From the NCBI GenBank assembly GCA_001791045.1, contig MGDT01000004.1:34622-83691 (forward strand): a DNA stretch of 49,070 bases, given 5' to 3'. The translations under genes and the position numbers were made by a program. Of the stretch, positions 18,927 through 28,397 are shown in pieces; the stretch's first letter is position 1, and every line of letters starts with the position of its first letter. Origin of the DNA: Candidatus Uhrbacteria bacterium RIFCSPHIGHO2_01_FULL_63_20. GTDB taxonomy: Bacteria > Patescibacteriota > Patescibacteriia > UBA9934 > GWF2-40-263. Below the pieces are notes generated by a model. It saw only the letters and a program-made list of their open reading frames with translations. It was not told the origin of the DNA and made no database searches.

Positions 18927-19101
18927 GAGGGCTCACGAAAACGAAAGTTAGCCAAAAAACAATCTTTTTTGACGCATACTTGGTCCGGTCGGACCATTGG
19001 TACGTCAGCCCTTCCTAGCCGTACGAATCATTGACGCGCTGGGTTCGTCATGGCCACCATTCATGTACCGCACTTTTTACCGGCGGTACTCGGAGGATCA
19101 G

Positions 19102-19434
19102 ATGGGTGGCGTCAATCACCAGCCCTGCGGCAAGCCCCTTCCCTATTCCACGGAGATGTCCAAGCGCTTGAGCTTGGCGCACATCGGCATCGAGATCGCC
19201 AACGTGGCACTCGAGGACGTGCTCCTGTCGGAGCTCGCCGGCCGCACCACGAACGTGCGACCGTTCGAGAACGCGCTGGTCGCGGCGCATGCGCAGATCG
19301 ACGACTTCCAGGAGTCGGTACGCATCCTGATCGACGTCCTGAAGGCGGACAAGTACCAGGAGCTCGAGACGCTCGAGCAAATGGACCGAGGCAAGACGGG
19401 GGGTTTTCTTTCATGCTGGTGGGACTATGGCTGA
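19102..19434 (+). CDS. Hypothetical protein (110 aa)
   Basis: Start MGGVNHQPCGKP preceded by GGAGGA; stop overlaps the start of the next gene. Confidence 0.6.
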   Translation: MGGVNHQPCGKPLPYSTEMSKRLSLAHIGIEIANVALEDVLLSELAGRTTNVRPFENALVAAHAQIDDFQESVRILIDVLKADKYQELETLEQMDRGKTGGFLSCWWDYG

Positions 19435-20167
19435 CATGAACGACCAGGAACTGTTTCCGAAGCTGCAGGCCCATCTTTCGGCCTGCTGGGGGTTTGACGC
19501 GCAGCCGGCGAGTCCGTCTGATGCAGGCTTCGATTTCGTCCAACGCTCGATCGTGAAGGCACGACTGGCCCTTGAACGCATCGGACTTCCTGCGGACGAA
19601 GTCCGGACGATGATCATCCGAGGAAACGGTTCGGCGAATGGGCATGCCTGCCTCATCGACGGCAAACCGGTCGCCTGGTTCGCGGCTGAGGGATATCCGA
19701 CCCAAGAACGCGCGGACGCGTTCGTCCCTCACGAGATCATCCATGCCATCCACTATCCCCTTTGCCATGACTACGCGTTCGACACGAAAGAAAAGAAAAA
19801 TGAACTCGGGCGCCAACTGGTTACGGAAGGAATCGCGACCGTTCTGACCGCGCAGGCCATGGATATCCCGCTCGAACAAGCGCTCTGGGCGGACGTGCAA
19901 ACGATCGAAGCGACGAAGCGGTGGATGGAAACGATCTCATCGGATCTACCCAAGCGCGCCTCTTCCATCCGAGAAAGATGGAACGAGGACGCAGGTGAAT
20001 GGTTCCTCGCGAATGACCCGTCCGACCCGTTCCGCTATCGGGCCGGATACGCGATCGGAGCGATGACAATCGACAGGGTGATGCGAGGTCAAAAACTCTC
20101 CCCCAACGCGCTCCTCTCCCTTCCTCGGACGACGCTCGATGAACTGGTACGGAACGCTCTCGGCTAA
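19427..20167 (+). CDS. Putative zinc metallopeptidase (DUF2268-like)
   Basis: HEIIHAIHY (HExxH) with downstream LVTEGIATVL. Confidence 0.6.
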   Translation: MADMNDQELFPKLQAHLSACWGFDAQPASPSDAGFDFVQRSIVKARLALERIGLPADEVRTMIIRGNGSANGHACLIDGKPVAWFAAEGYPTQERADAFVPHEIIHAIHYPLCHDYAFDTKEKKNELGRQLVTEGIATVLTAQAMDIPLEQALWADVQTIEATKRWMETISSDLPKRASSIRERWNEDAGEWFLANDPSDPFRYRAGYAIGAMTIDRVMRGQKLSPNALLSLPRTTLDELVRNALG

Positions 20168-21432
20168 GCCTTTCCTCCCCGCACCGCGAAGGCGGCGACG
20201 ACGGCCGTGAGGGACAGGCCGCTCCAGAGTGACCAGAGATAGTGGTCGAACATGGCGAGCGTCACGAGCAACACGAGTCCCGCGAGCGAGAAGACGCGTT
20301 CCGAACGCACGTTGATGGCGCGCACCGCGACGATGAGGCGGCGGATGAACGGGACCGCGGCGAGCGTCCCGAGCAGCCCCATCTCCGCGAGGAAGAGGAC
20401 GAACGCGTTATGCACCGGCTGGTAGGCGTACACGGGCGCTCCAGGGCGAAGCTCGGCGAGCGCGGCGGTATAAAGCGCCGGGCCCACGCCCAGGATCGGC
20501 CGCAGCAGGAACACCGCTGGAGCCTCGCGATACGCGGCGGACCGTTCACTGAGCGAGCGCGCCTCAAGCCGGGCTCCGGGGGCAAAGCGCGTGAAGACCT
20601 GGGAGTGGAACGTGAACACGGTCAGGATGAGCGCGAACAGACCGGCATACACGAGCGGGAGCGCCACGTGCGCTGCCATCCGGTGAATCCACAGCATCCC
20701 GGCGACCACCGCCAGGAACGCGAGCGTGGCCGCGACCCAGGCGCCGCGCGAGAAGGTGGCGACGAGGCCGGCCACCAGCACGATCACCGGGAGCGCGAGC
20801 CACGTCCGCTTCGCCTGCGCGCGCCATCGCGACGCGAGCATGGCGAGGGTGAGCAGGCCGGCTGCCAGGTACCCGCCGAGGATGTTCGGATGCGGCAGAG
20901 GTCCGTACGCGCGCAGCGTGCGCAACCCTTCGGCGGTTTCCACCACCGAATCCCCGAGCGTGGAAAACGAGTGCGAGGCGAGCCCGAGCCAGCTGTACGC
21001 CGTGGTCTCCCCCCACCACACCTGCGCCCAGCCCAAGAGCGCCGACGGGACGAGCCCGAGCACGAACGCGGCGGCGGCGCGGGTCGGATCGGTACGCACG
21101 TCGAGAAGCCCCAAGAAAAGCATGGCGGCCAGGCCGACCTGGAAGACGAGGGCGAGCGAGGACATGGGGACGGGCGACGTCGCCGCGGACACGATGGCGG
21201 CAAGGACCACGATTGCGACCGGACCGACGAACGCGCGAGCGCGGTCTATCCGGAACCCGCCCCGCAGGATGACCGCGAGGAGAACGAGGAGCTGCGTGGC
21301 ATAGAGCGAGCCGGTGCCGTATTCCCACATCTGCCCGTCCACGCGCACCGACGTGAAAATCTCCCTCAACTGCCACGGCAGGAGGAACAGGGCGAGGAGA
21401 AGAGCGTATTGTCCGAGGCGTTCACGATTCAC
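20164..21432 (-). CDS. O-antigen ligase/polymerase family membrane protein (Wzy_C)
   Basis: Multi-TM; RSAAYREAPAVFLLRPILGVGPALYT, QPVHNAFVLFLAEMGLLG. Track start 21516; VNRERLGQYALLL at 21432 is more likely. Confidence 0.75.
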   Translation of the reverse strand: MNRERLGQYALLLALFLLPWQLREIFTSVRVDGQMWEYGTGSLYATQLLVLLAVILRGGFRIDRARAFVGPVAIVVLAAIVSAATSPVPMSSLALVFQVGLAAMLFLGLLDVRTDPTRAAAAFVLGLVPSALLGWAQVWWGETTAYSWLGLASHSFSTLGDSVVETAEGLRTLRAYGPLPHPNILGGYLAAGLLTLAMLASRWRAQAKRTWLALPVIVLVAGLVATFSRGAWVAATLAFLAVVAGMLWIHRMAAHVALPLVYAGLFALILTVFTFHSQVFTRFAPGARLEARSLSERSAAYREAPAVFLLRPILGVGPALYTAALAELRPGAPVYAYQPVHNAFVLFLAEMGLLGTLAAVPFIRRLIVAVRAINVRSERVFSLAGLVLLVTLAMFDHYLWSLWSGLSLTAVVAAFAVRGGKA

Positions 21433-22207
21433 ACTGCAGGCTGCGACACAGCGCCATCCACCGATCACGGTACTCGGCGCGGCGGTCGTTCTCGTGGAAC
21501 TTGAGCATGGTGTCATCCACCACCACGCGGGTGTCGCGGTTCATGAGCGCGGCGAGCGGGGCGGGGAGCCGGCGCAGCTGGAAGGCTTTCGCGAACCGTT
21601 CGAACCACGTTCCGATCGCCTGGACGTTCCCGTCCGCGACCGGCATGAGCGAGCGTTCCCACACGGCGAGGTACGGATCGCCGTCCGGAAGCGTGGCGGC
21701 AGAGACGTCCGTCCCCGTGGTGGCGAAAAAGCTGAAACACAACGGATCGCGCGCGCCGTCCTCGGGGCGCCGGCGCATGAGCGCGAAGGGGGCCACGCAC
21801 AACAGGCGCGCGCTCCACAGGGCGCCTGGCGCCGTGCGCACGAACAGGTCGATGTCGCTTTCCTCCCGCGTGTGCATGAACGCGAGCGTGTTCGCCCCCG
21901 CGACCGAACGCACGCCTGGCACCAGACGCAGGTACCGTGCCGCACGCGCGAGCGCGCGGCGTTTGCGCATGGCGTGCGCGCGACGTTCGCGACGGACGCG
22001 CGCGAGCGCCGGCGCGTCTGAACCCGGCAGGGCATACACCCCGTCGGCCGCCGGGTATATATCCCGAAGGAACAGGTCCACTTCCTCGAGCGTATACGCG
22101 CGATCAGGATCCATCAGCCATTTCCATACCTCAAACGACGTGGGGGCGAACTCGAACAACGAGAACCAGGCGAGGGTGCGGCGGATGGATTTCTGCAATT
22201 CGTCCAT
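21422..22207 (-). CDS. Nucleotidyltransferase-fold protein
   Basis: EESDIDLFV (SDIDLxV) motif. Confidence 0.55.
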   Translation of the reverse strand: MDELQKSIRRTLAWFSLFEFAPTSFEVWKWLMDPDRAYTLEEVDLFLRDIYPAADGVYALPGSDAPALARVRRERRAHAMRKRRALARAARYLRLVPGVRSVAGANTLAFMHTREESDIDLFVRTAPGALWSARLLCVAPFALMRRRPEDGARDPLCFSFFATTGTDVSAATLPDGDPYLAVWERSLMPVADGNVQAIGTWFERFAKAFQLRRLPAPLAALMNRDTRVVVDDTMLKFHENDRRAEYRDRWMALCRSLQCES

Positions 22208-22241
22208 AGGAAAAGGATGCCCTTCCGGACATCCTACATCC

Positions 22242-22955
22242 CTAACTCTTCTTTCGGAACGCGATCGCCTGCTGCGCGATGGAGGCCAATGTGTTGGTAA
22301 GCCAGTACAGGAGGAGGCCCGCCGGGAGCCCGGCGCCGATCACCGCGGTCACCACCGGCATGGTGTAGGTCATGGACTTGTTCATGGCCGCCAGCATGTC
22401 CTCGTCCTTCGCCCCGGGCGTGACCGGCTTGGGGGGGCGCTTCGCCATGAGCATCTTCGTCTGCACGAAGGTGGCGGCACCGGTGAGCAGCGCGAGCGGG
22501 ATGCTCTTCGCCGTGAGGTCCAGGAACCCCGCGAACATCTCGTTGATGGAACCGGGATTGCGCACGAACGGGTACAAATCCACGAGCCCGTCCGCCGTGA
22601 GCCCCGTGCTCAACACCGAGTAGAGCGCGATGAGCACCGGCAGCTGGAGGAGCACCGGCAGGCAGGAGGAGAGCGGGTTCACCTTCTCCTTGGCATACAG
22701 CTCCATGGTGGCCTTCGCGAGCTTCTCCTTATCGGCGCCATGCTCTGCCTTGAGCGCGTCGAGCTTGGGCTGCAGGTCCTGCAGCGCCTTCTGCGACACG
22801 AGCGAGGAGTGCGTGAGCGGCCACAGGATGAGCTTCACGACGAGGGTCAGCGCGATGATCGCGACCCCCATGTCGGCGCCCGGAATCACGTCGTACAACC
22901 AGATGAGCAGGTTGTAGAGCGGCTGCTTGAGGACGAGGTGGAACAGGCCTCCCAT
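22242..22955 (-). CDS. yidC: Membrane protein insertase YidC/Oxa1
   Basis: LYNLLIWLYDVIPGADMGVAIIALTLVVKLILWPLTHSSLVSQKALQDLQPKLDALK; NPLSSCLPVLLQLPVLIALYSVL. Confidence 0.95.
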   Translation of the reverse strand: MGGLFHLVLKQPLYNLLIWLYDVIPGADMGVAIIALTLVVKLILWPLTHSSLVSQKALQDLQPKLDALKAEHGADKEKLAKATMELYAKEKVNPLSSCLPVLLQLPVLIALYSVLSTGLTADGLVDLYPFVRNPGSINEMFAGFLDLTAKSIPLALLTGAATFVQTKMLMAKRPPKPVTPGAKDEDMLAAMNKSMTYTMPVVTAVIGAGLPAGLLLYWLTNTLASIAQQAIAFRKKS

Positions 22956-22960
22956 ATCGG

Positions 22961-24205
22961 TTACTCGGCGGCTTTTTCAGCCGGAGCTTCAGCGACGATC
23001 TCAGCCGCAGGCTCTTCGGACACGACCGCTTCGGCCGGTTTGCCGGCCTCCACGATGTTGATCTTCCACCCGGTGAGCTTGGAGGCGAGGCGCACGTTCT
23101 GCCCGCCGCGGCCGATCGCGAGGGAAAGCTGGTCGGCGTCCACGCGCACGGTGGCGGTGGCGGTCGGCTCGTCGAGCGACACCTCCTTCACCTTGGCCGG
23201 GGAGAGCGAGTTGAGCAAAAACCTCTGCGGGTCCGTGTTCCATTCGATGATGTCCACCTTCTCGCCACCCAGCTCCGCGATGATCGTCTGGATGCGGGTG
23301 CCGCGCTGGCCGATGCAGGCGCCGATCGGGTCCACCGAGTCGTCGATCGCGGTCACGGCCACCTTGGACCGGCTCCCCGCCTCGCGGGCGAGCGCCTTGA
23401 TCTTGACCGTGCCTTCCCCGACCTCGGGGATCTCCACCTCGAAGAGCTTCCTCACCAGCTCCTCGCTCGAGCGCGAGAGCAGGATCTCGGGGCCGCGCGT
23501 GGTGAGCGACACCTGCTTCACGAACACCTTGAGGCGCTCCCCCGAGTTGTAGCGTTCGCTGGGCACCTGGTCCTCGGGGCGGATGATGCCGGTGGTGCGG
23601 CCGATGTCGACCAGCACGATGCGGCCCTCGCGGCGCTGCACGGTGCCGACGATGACCTGGCCTTCGGTCCCCTTGAACTCGTTGAACACGATCTCGCGTT
23701 CGGCCTCGCGCAGCTTCTGGGTGATGACCTGCTTCGCGGTCATGGCGGCCATGCGGCCGAACTCGCCGGCCATGGGCAGCTCGGTGCGCAGCACGTCGCC
23801 GATCGCGGCGCCCATCTTGAGCACACGCGCCTCGGAAATCATGATCTCCGTCTTGGGATTGAAGCGCGGCAGCGTGTCCTCTTCCATGCTCACGGCGGGA
23901 ATCGCCTCTCCCTTCTCGCGGGAGAGCTTGATCTGTTCCGCGAGCGCCTCGGCGCGCGCCTTGCGCTCGGCTTCGGCCTTTTCGAGCTCCTCAAGCGGGA
24001 TGTCCTCCACCACGGTCTTCACGTCGAACACGCGGGTCGTCCCCGATTCGGGGTCGAATTCCGCTTCCACGTTCATGTTCTTGTCGCCGAAGTCCTTGCG
24101 GTAGGCGGCGGCGAGCGCGGACTCGATGGCGTCCACGACCGCTTCGTAGGCGAGCCCTTTTTCCTCGCAGATCTGTCGGATAGCTTGTTCGATCGGTGAT
24201 GCCAT
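22961..24205 (-). CDS. nusA: Transcription termination/antitermination factor NusA
   Basis: S1 and KH signatures: VDPIGACIGQRGTRIQTIIAELGGEKVDIIEW, LAIGRGGQNVRLASKLTGWKI. Start MASPIEQAIRQICEEKG at 24205. Confidence 0.96.
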   Translation of the reverse strand: MASPIEQAIRQICEEKGLAYEAVVDAIESALAAAYRKDFGDKNMNVEAEFDPESGTTRVFDVKTVVEDIPLEELEKAEAERKARAEALAEQIKLSREKGEAIPAVSMEEDTLPRFNPKTEIMISEARVLKMGAAIGDVLRTELPMAGEFGRMAAMTAKQVITQKLREAEREIVFNEFKGTEGQVIVGTVQRREGRIVLVDIGRTTGIIRPEDQVPSERYNSGERLKVFVKQVSLTTRGPEILLSRSSEELVRKLFEVEIPEVGEGTVKIKALAREAGSRSKVAVTAIDDSVDPIGACIGQRGTRIQTIIAELGGEKVDIIEWNTDPQRFLLNSLSPAKVKEVSLDEPTATATVRVDADQLSLAIGRGGQNVRLASKLTGWKINIVEAGKPAEAVVSEEPAAEIVAEAPAEKAAE

Positions 24206-24261
24206 ATTCCTGTTAACAATCGGACCCGTCGTTTCCGACAGGTCCATCAATGTGCAGGAGT

Positions 24262-24621
24262 CTACCAATTCCCGTGCGGGCTGTCAACGCCTGGAAAATG
24301 CACGATCTCGCTCCCCCGGATGGCCACCACGTCGAGCCGCCAGGGTTTGGACTCCAGGGCGTGCTCGGCAAGATACGCCTGGGCGCAGCGCGACATCGTC
24401 TCGAACTTCTTCGCCGTGATCGCCGCTTCCGGATTCCCGAACTCATCCGTGCTCCTGGCCTTCACCTCCACGAACACGATCTCGCCCTGATCCTCGCACA
24501 CGAGGTCGATCTCCCCGAACGCGGTGCGCACCTGACGACCGATGATCTTGCACCCCTTTCGGGACAAAAAATCCGCGGCGGTCTTCTCACCCTCGTTCCC
24601 GAAGGCCCTCCGCGGATCCAC
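24262..24621 (-). CDS. yraN: YraN/UPF0102 family endonuclease-like protein
   Basis: GNEGEKTAADFLSRKGCKIIGRQVRTAFGEIDLVCEDQGEIVFVEVKAR. Start approximate. Confidence 0.85.
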   Translation of the reverse strand: MDPRRAFGNEGEKTAADFLSRKGCKIIGRQVRTAFGEIDLVCEDQGEIVFVEVKARSTDEFGNPEAAITAKKFETMSRCAQAYLAEHALESKPWRLDVVAIRGSEIVHFPGVDSPHGNW

Positions 24622-24623
24622 AC

Positions 24624-25007
24624 CTACGGCAGGTACTTTTCCTTCTCGCGTCGCGCGCGTTCGGCCTCGCGCATCGCCGGCAGCCGCTTGAGCGCGTACC
24701 AGGCGATCCAGAGGACCCACGCGAGCAGCCCGACCATCCAGAGGGCGTACCAGAACCGGTCGCCCAGGAATCGCACGTTCTCATAGCTCATGAACGCGAG
24801 CAGGAGCCCGATGACCCCCATGGTCGTGAGCAACCTCCCGACGCGGCGCAACAGGGTCGCGGCATGACGGTCGGCGCGGGTGCGGGCGGCGACCACGCGG
24901 GCGGCGAACCCGGCGACCACGAACAAGGCCACGACGCCGATGCCGACGCGGCCGGCGAGGGTGGCGAGGTCAGGCGCGGCGCCGAACCAGTAGGAGACGG
25001 AAAACAT
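24624..25007 (-). CDS. Small membrane protein, hypothetical
   Basis: Several TM segments; tight packing with yraN. Confidence 0.55.
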   Translation of the reverse strand: MFSVSYWFGAAPDLATLAGRVGIGVVALFVVAGFAARVVAARTRADRHAATLLRRVGRLLTTMGVIGLLLAFMSYENVRFLGDRFWYALWMVGLLAWVLWIAWYALKRLPAMREAERARREKEKYLP

Positions 25008-25025
25008 AGCGGCGGCACCTTACCC

Positions 25026-25577
25026 CTACGCTTTCTTCAAGACAAGTCCCCAGTGATGCGGGCCGGCCCTGAACGCCTTCGCGAGCGCGAATCCCGCTTG
25101 TCGCGCGACGGCCTGGATCTCATCGGGGTCCATGCGGCGCGCGGCGGGGGGTCCAAACGACGCGCCGTCCTTGTTCCAGTCGACGAGCAGCAGCGTGCCG
25201 CGCGGCGTGAGCACGCGCTTCACCTCGTTGAGCGTCCCCGGGCTTTTCTTCACGAGCGAGGTGATGTTGGTGATGGACACGAGGTCCGCGGAGCCATCGG
25301 GGATGGCCACCCCGTTCACCCGCTCGATGTCCCCCCACACGGGCTTCACGTTGTTCACCCCCTCGATCTTCATGCGGCTCTCGATGCCGGCGAGCGCCCC
25401 CTTCAGGATGTCCACGGCCCACACCTTCCCGTCCTTCCCTACCATCTCGGAGGCGGGAAACACGAAATGCCCGAGCGTGCCCGCGCCGAAATCGGCGTAG
25501 GATTGTCCCACCGCGAGACCGGCTTCCGCGAGGACCGCGACCGGATCGAGCAACGCGCTGCCGTTTCCGAGTTTCAT
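25026..25577 (-). CDS. Class I SAM-dependent methyltransferase
   Basis: GQSYADFGAGTLGHFVFPASEMVGKDGKVWAVDI, LTPRGTLLLVDWNKDG. Confidence 0.8.
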   Translation of the reverse strand: MKLGNGSALLDPVAVLAEAGLAVGQSYADFGAGTLGHFVFPASEMVGKDGKVWAVDILKGALAGIESRMKIEGVNNVKPVWGDIERVNGVAIPDGSADLVSITNITSLVKKSPGTLNEVKRVLTPRGTLLLVDWNKDGASFGPPAARRMDPDEIQAVARQAGFALAKAFRAGPHHWGLVLKKA

Positions 25578-25578
25578 A

Positions 25579-25824
25579 TCAACGGTTCGGAGCGAACATG
25601 GAGGCGAACCCTCCGAGGATGTCGGAGACGATGTTGGTCGCGATGAAGATCCCGACGAATGCCACGCCCACCCCGAGGAACTTGAGGAACATCCTGGTCC
25701 CCATCTTGCGTTCGGCCCAGTCGATGGGACCCACCCAGCCGAACACCACCTCGGTCTTCCATACGATCATGAACCCGAGCGCGGCCACGATAAGGCCCAA
25801 CGGAAGGCGAAAGAGAAGCGGCAT
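25579..25824 (-). CDS. Small membrane protein (81 aa), hypothetical
   Basis: Two TM segments; preceded by TGGTATACT. Confidence 0.55.
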   Translation of the reverse strand: MPLLFRLPLGLIVAALGFMIVWKTEVVFGWVGPIDWAERKMGTRMFLKFLGVGVAFVGIFIATNIVSDILGGFASMFAPNR

Positions 25825-25833
25825 ATCGGAGGC

Positions 25834-25842
25834 AGTATACCA
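25834..25842 (-). promoter_or_regulatory. Extended -10 promoter TGGTATACT
   Basis: Minus strand GGTGGTATACTGCC just upstream of the 25824 start. Confidence 0.45.
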
Positions 25843-25890
25843 CCGCCGCTGGCTGGAAAAAAGGAAAACCGCCGGGGCGTACCCAGCGGT

Positions 25891-26389
25891 TCAGGGCTTA
25901 AGGCGGGACTTGCGGATGATTCCCTGCGAGATGGCGACCACGAGGCGGGTGAGCAACGAACGGGCGATCGCTTTCGCCTCGTCCGAGAACTCCTCCGGGA
26001 TGAAGCAGGTCACGACCTCCCGGACCTCGAACCACTCGTGGTCGTACGCGCCGCTCAAGATGTCCTTGCGCGCCGCGACGTTCGCGTTGTAGAAGTCGTG
26101 CCGCGAGAACACGTCGATCTCGAGCCCGATCACCGCTTGCACCGCGACCAGCACCTTTTCGGGGTCCAGCGACGGGAACTGGCTGACGAGCGCGCGAGAC
26201 GTCACCGGCACCCCGAGGCTTTTCGCGAGCAGGTAGCCGTTCAGGAAGCGCAGGAGCTCGATCGTGAACGGCAGGAGCTTTCCTTTGATGCGGGGAACCC
26301 GGGTCGGCTTGGGAGCCGTCTGGGTTTCCCTTGCCGGTTCCGCCAGATGCTCGGGCCGCATCCACCCCTTCGGGAAATTCGTGTTCATG
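25891..26389 (-). CDS. Hypothetical protein
   Basis: Internal start MNTNFPKGWMRPEHL; upstream part of the listed ORF crosses the tRNA-Val and is not coding. Confidence 0.6.
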
Positions 26390-26456
26390 GTACCTCCGCT
26401 GGGAAAAGAAAGGACAGACCGTCCATCCAACCAGGAAAACGCCTCCCTGTCAAGCC

Positions 26457-26480
26457 AAAATCCCCCGCTTGGCGGGGGAT
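26457..26480 (-). terminator. Intrinsic terminator after tRNA-Val(UAC)
   Basis: Minus strand ATCCCCCGC-CAA-GCGGGGGATTTT. Confidence 0.75.
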
Positions 26481-26486
26481 CTCGGG

Positions 26487-26561
26487 TGGACGGTGAAGGG
26501 ATCGAACCTTCGACCTGCGGTGTGTAAAACCGCCGCTCTAACCCAGCTGAGCTAACCGTCC
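26487..26561 (-). tRNA. tRNA-Val (anticodon TAC)
   Basis: Full cloverleaf GGACGGT..GCTC..GAGC..GCGGT TTTACAC ACCGC..GAAGGTTCGATCCCTTC..ACCGTCCA; CCA not encoded. Confidence 0.95.
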
Positions 26562-26650
26562 GCATTGACGTGAACGTGCGGTGAGGGTATCTTACGCCAC
26601 GCGTCGTATCAAGCGACGCCGATACCGAACCTTGCCGCAGGAGAAAACCG

Positions 26651-27022
26651 ATGCTCAAAAGCCGGATCCTCAAGGATCCCCCTTCCCTCGAGTCCGAAAC
26701 CCACGTCACGGCCGCCTTGCGCCGGTTCGGACCCATGGATCGCCAAGTCTTGTTCGCCTACTTCAAGGCCTCGTACGCCGACCAGGAGGAGAACGTCAGC
26801 GGCATCCGCGGGGGCCACCTCGACGAGATGCTCAAGCGCCTGCACGCCACCGGCAAGATCGTGTTCACCCGTCGCAAGGTGAAGATCGTGCGCGGCGGGC
26901 GCGAGGGGCTCGACGAGGAGGTGCGGTACACGGTGTCCGTCCCCGAGCCCCAGGCCCAGGTTCCCGACGGCGCCGTCATCTCCGCGCTCGGCGCGGCGCC
27001 ACAGGACTCGCCCCAGGCCTGA
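26651..27022 (+). CDS. Hypothetical protein (123 aa)
   Basis: Start after CAGGAGAAAACCG; followed by a terminator. Confidence 0.6.
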   Translation: MLKSRILKDPPSLESETHVTAALRRFGPMDRQVLFAYFKASYADQEENVSGIRGGHLDEMLKRLHATGKIVFTRRKVKIVRGGREGLDEEVRYTVSVPEPQAQVPDGAVISALGAAPQDSPQA

Positions 27023-27034
27023 CCCTCACGCATC

Positions 27035-27058
27035 GACCCGCCTTCGCGCGGGTCTTTT
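27035..27058 (+). terminator. Intrinsic terminator
   Basis: GACCCGC-CTTCGC-GCGGGTC then TTTT. Confidence 0.75.
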
Positions 27059-27094
27059 CCTTTTTAACGCAAAAGACCGCGAAGCGGTCCTTTG

Positions 27095-27181
27095 TGGTGC
27101 GGACGAAGAGACTCGAACTCTTAAGCCCTTGCGGGCGCTAGCCCCTCAAGCTAGTGCGTATACCAATTCCGCCACGTCCGC
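27095..27181 (-). tRNA. tRNA-Leu (anticodon GAG), CCA encoded
   Basis: GCGGACG acceptor, long variable arm, anticodon loop TTGAGGG. Confidence 0.95.
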
Positions 27182-27230
27182 GCGATGAATCGTGCCGGGA
27201 CGATACAACTTCTGACCGGGTTTGGCAAGC

Positions 27231-27986
27231 CTAGAACATCCGTCCCCTGCCGGTGATGACCTTGAGCATCTTCGGCTCCACCGAGATGTCGAAATGGTCG
27301 CTCGTCATCTCCTCGCCGTCGGCCACGATGGTGACCGGAGCGTCCCCATCGATCTCCATATGCGTGAACGGGAGCACGCTCCGGCCCGAACGGCGTTTGC
27401 GGAACGGGTTCCAGCCGCGCCGCTCCTCCACTTCGAGCACGGCCTCGAGCTTGCCGTCGCGCGGATCGGCCACGAGCTCGGGGCTCGGGACGAATCCCAC
27501 CGCGAGGTTCCTGACCTGCAGGCTGCCAGGGGAAGTCGCCCGCATCCGGAACCCGCTCACGGTGATCCGCGCGTCGAACTTGGCGCTTGCGATTCCCGCG
27601 AGGAACCGTTTGCCGTTCACCACCCCCATGTCGATGGTCTCGACGATGCGGCCCGACAGCACGTCGCACGCCTCCACCCCGTCGGGGATGCCCAAGAGCC
27701 GCGCGAGGTGGGTGGGGGTGCCCAGCGGGATGTAGCCGAAGGTGGTGCCGGGATACTCGGCCACCACGTCGAGCACGCGCCGCGCCGTCTCGTCGTTCCC
27801 GACCGCGACCACGGTGGAGAGCCCGCGCGACACTTCGCCCGCGATGATGTCGGAGGGGTCGCGGAACAGGGCCAGGCGCACCACCTTGCCGCTCATCCCG
27901 AGGTCGGTGAGCCGCGACTCGATCGTGTCGAGCTCCTTCTTGAACTTCGGGCTCTGGACGAATTCGTCGTAGATGTAGGAGTACAT
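27231..27986 (-). CDS. Diacylglycerol kinase-like (lipid kinase fold) protein with a degenerate GGDGT motif
   Basis: STVVAVGNDETARRVLDVVAEYPGTTFGYIPLGTPTHLARLLGIP; GNDET in place of GGDGT. Confidence 0.65.
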   Translation of the reverse strand: MYSYIYDEFVQSPKFKKELDTIESRLTDLGMSGKVVRLALFRDPSDIIAGEVSRGLSTVVAVGNDETARRVLDVVAEYPGTTFGYIPLGTPTHLARLLGIPDGVEACDVLSGRIVETIDMGVVNGKRFLAGIASAKFDARITVSGFRMRATSPGSLQVRNLAVGFVPSPELVADPRDGKLEAVLEVEERRGWNPFRKRRSGRSVLPFTHMEIDGDAPVTIVADGEEMTSDHFDISVEPKMLKVITGRGRMF

Positions 27987-27987
27987 C

Positions 27988-28377
27988 CTATTCTTCCCCT
28001 TCGACCTCATCGGCCGGCTGCGCCTCCATGGCGCCCATGCTTACGCGGCCGTTCACGACGGCGCCCGGGGCCATGGACAGGGTCTGCGCCTCGATGTCGC
28101 CGTGCACGCGGGAGGATTCCATGAGGTCGAGCCGGTCGGCGACGCGGATGTTGCCGTGGATCTCGCCGGCCACCATGGCCGAAAGGGCCGAGACGTCGGC
28201 CTGGATGCGCGCGGATTCCCCGACCCGGAGCGACGCGTCGGTGTGGACGGTCCCGGTCACCTCGCCGTCGATCACGACGTCGCCCTTGCTGGTGAAATCC
28301 CCCTCCACCCGTACGCCCAGGGCGATCACGGTGTCGGCATGTCCGGCCATAGGATTCGATTCGTTGCGTTTGAACAT
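27988..28377 (-). CDS. Bactofilin
   Basis: GVRVEGDFTSKGDVVIDGEVTGTVHTDASLRVGESARIQADVSALSAMVAGEIHGNI. Confidence 0.92.
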   Translation of the reverse strand: MFKRNESNPMAGHADTVIALGVRVEGDFTSKGDVVIDGEVTGTVHTDASLRVGESARIQADVSALSAMVAGEIHGNIRVADRLDLMESSRVHGDIEAQTLSMAPGAVVNGRVSMGAMEAQPADEVEGEE

Positions 28378-28397
28378 AACGGTTCGTTCTTCAGGCC

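Noticed and set aside
25891-26736. Full-length 281-aa ORF as annotated
   Set aside because: Its N-terminal part is translated through tRNA-Val(UAC) and a terminator; only the part from 26389 is plausible.
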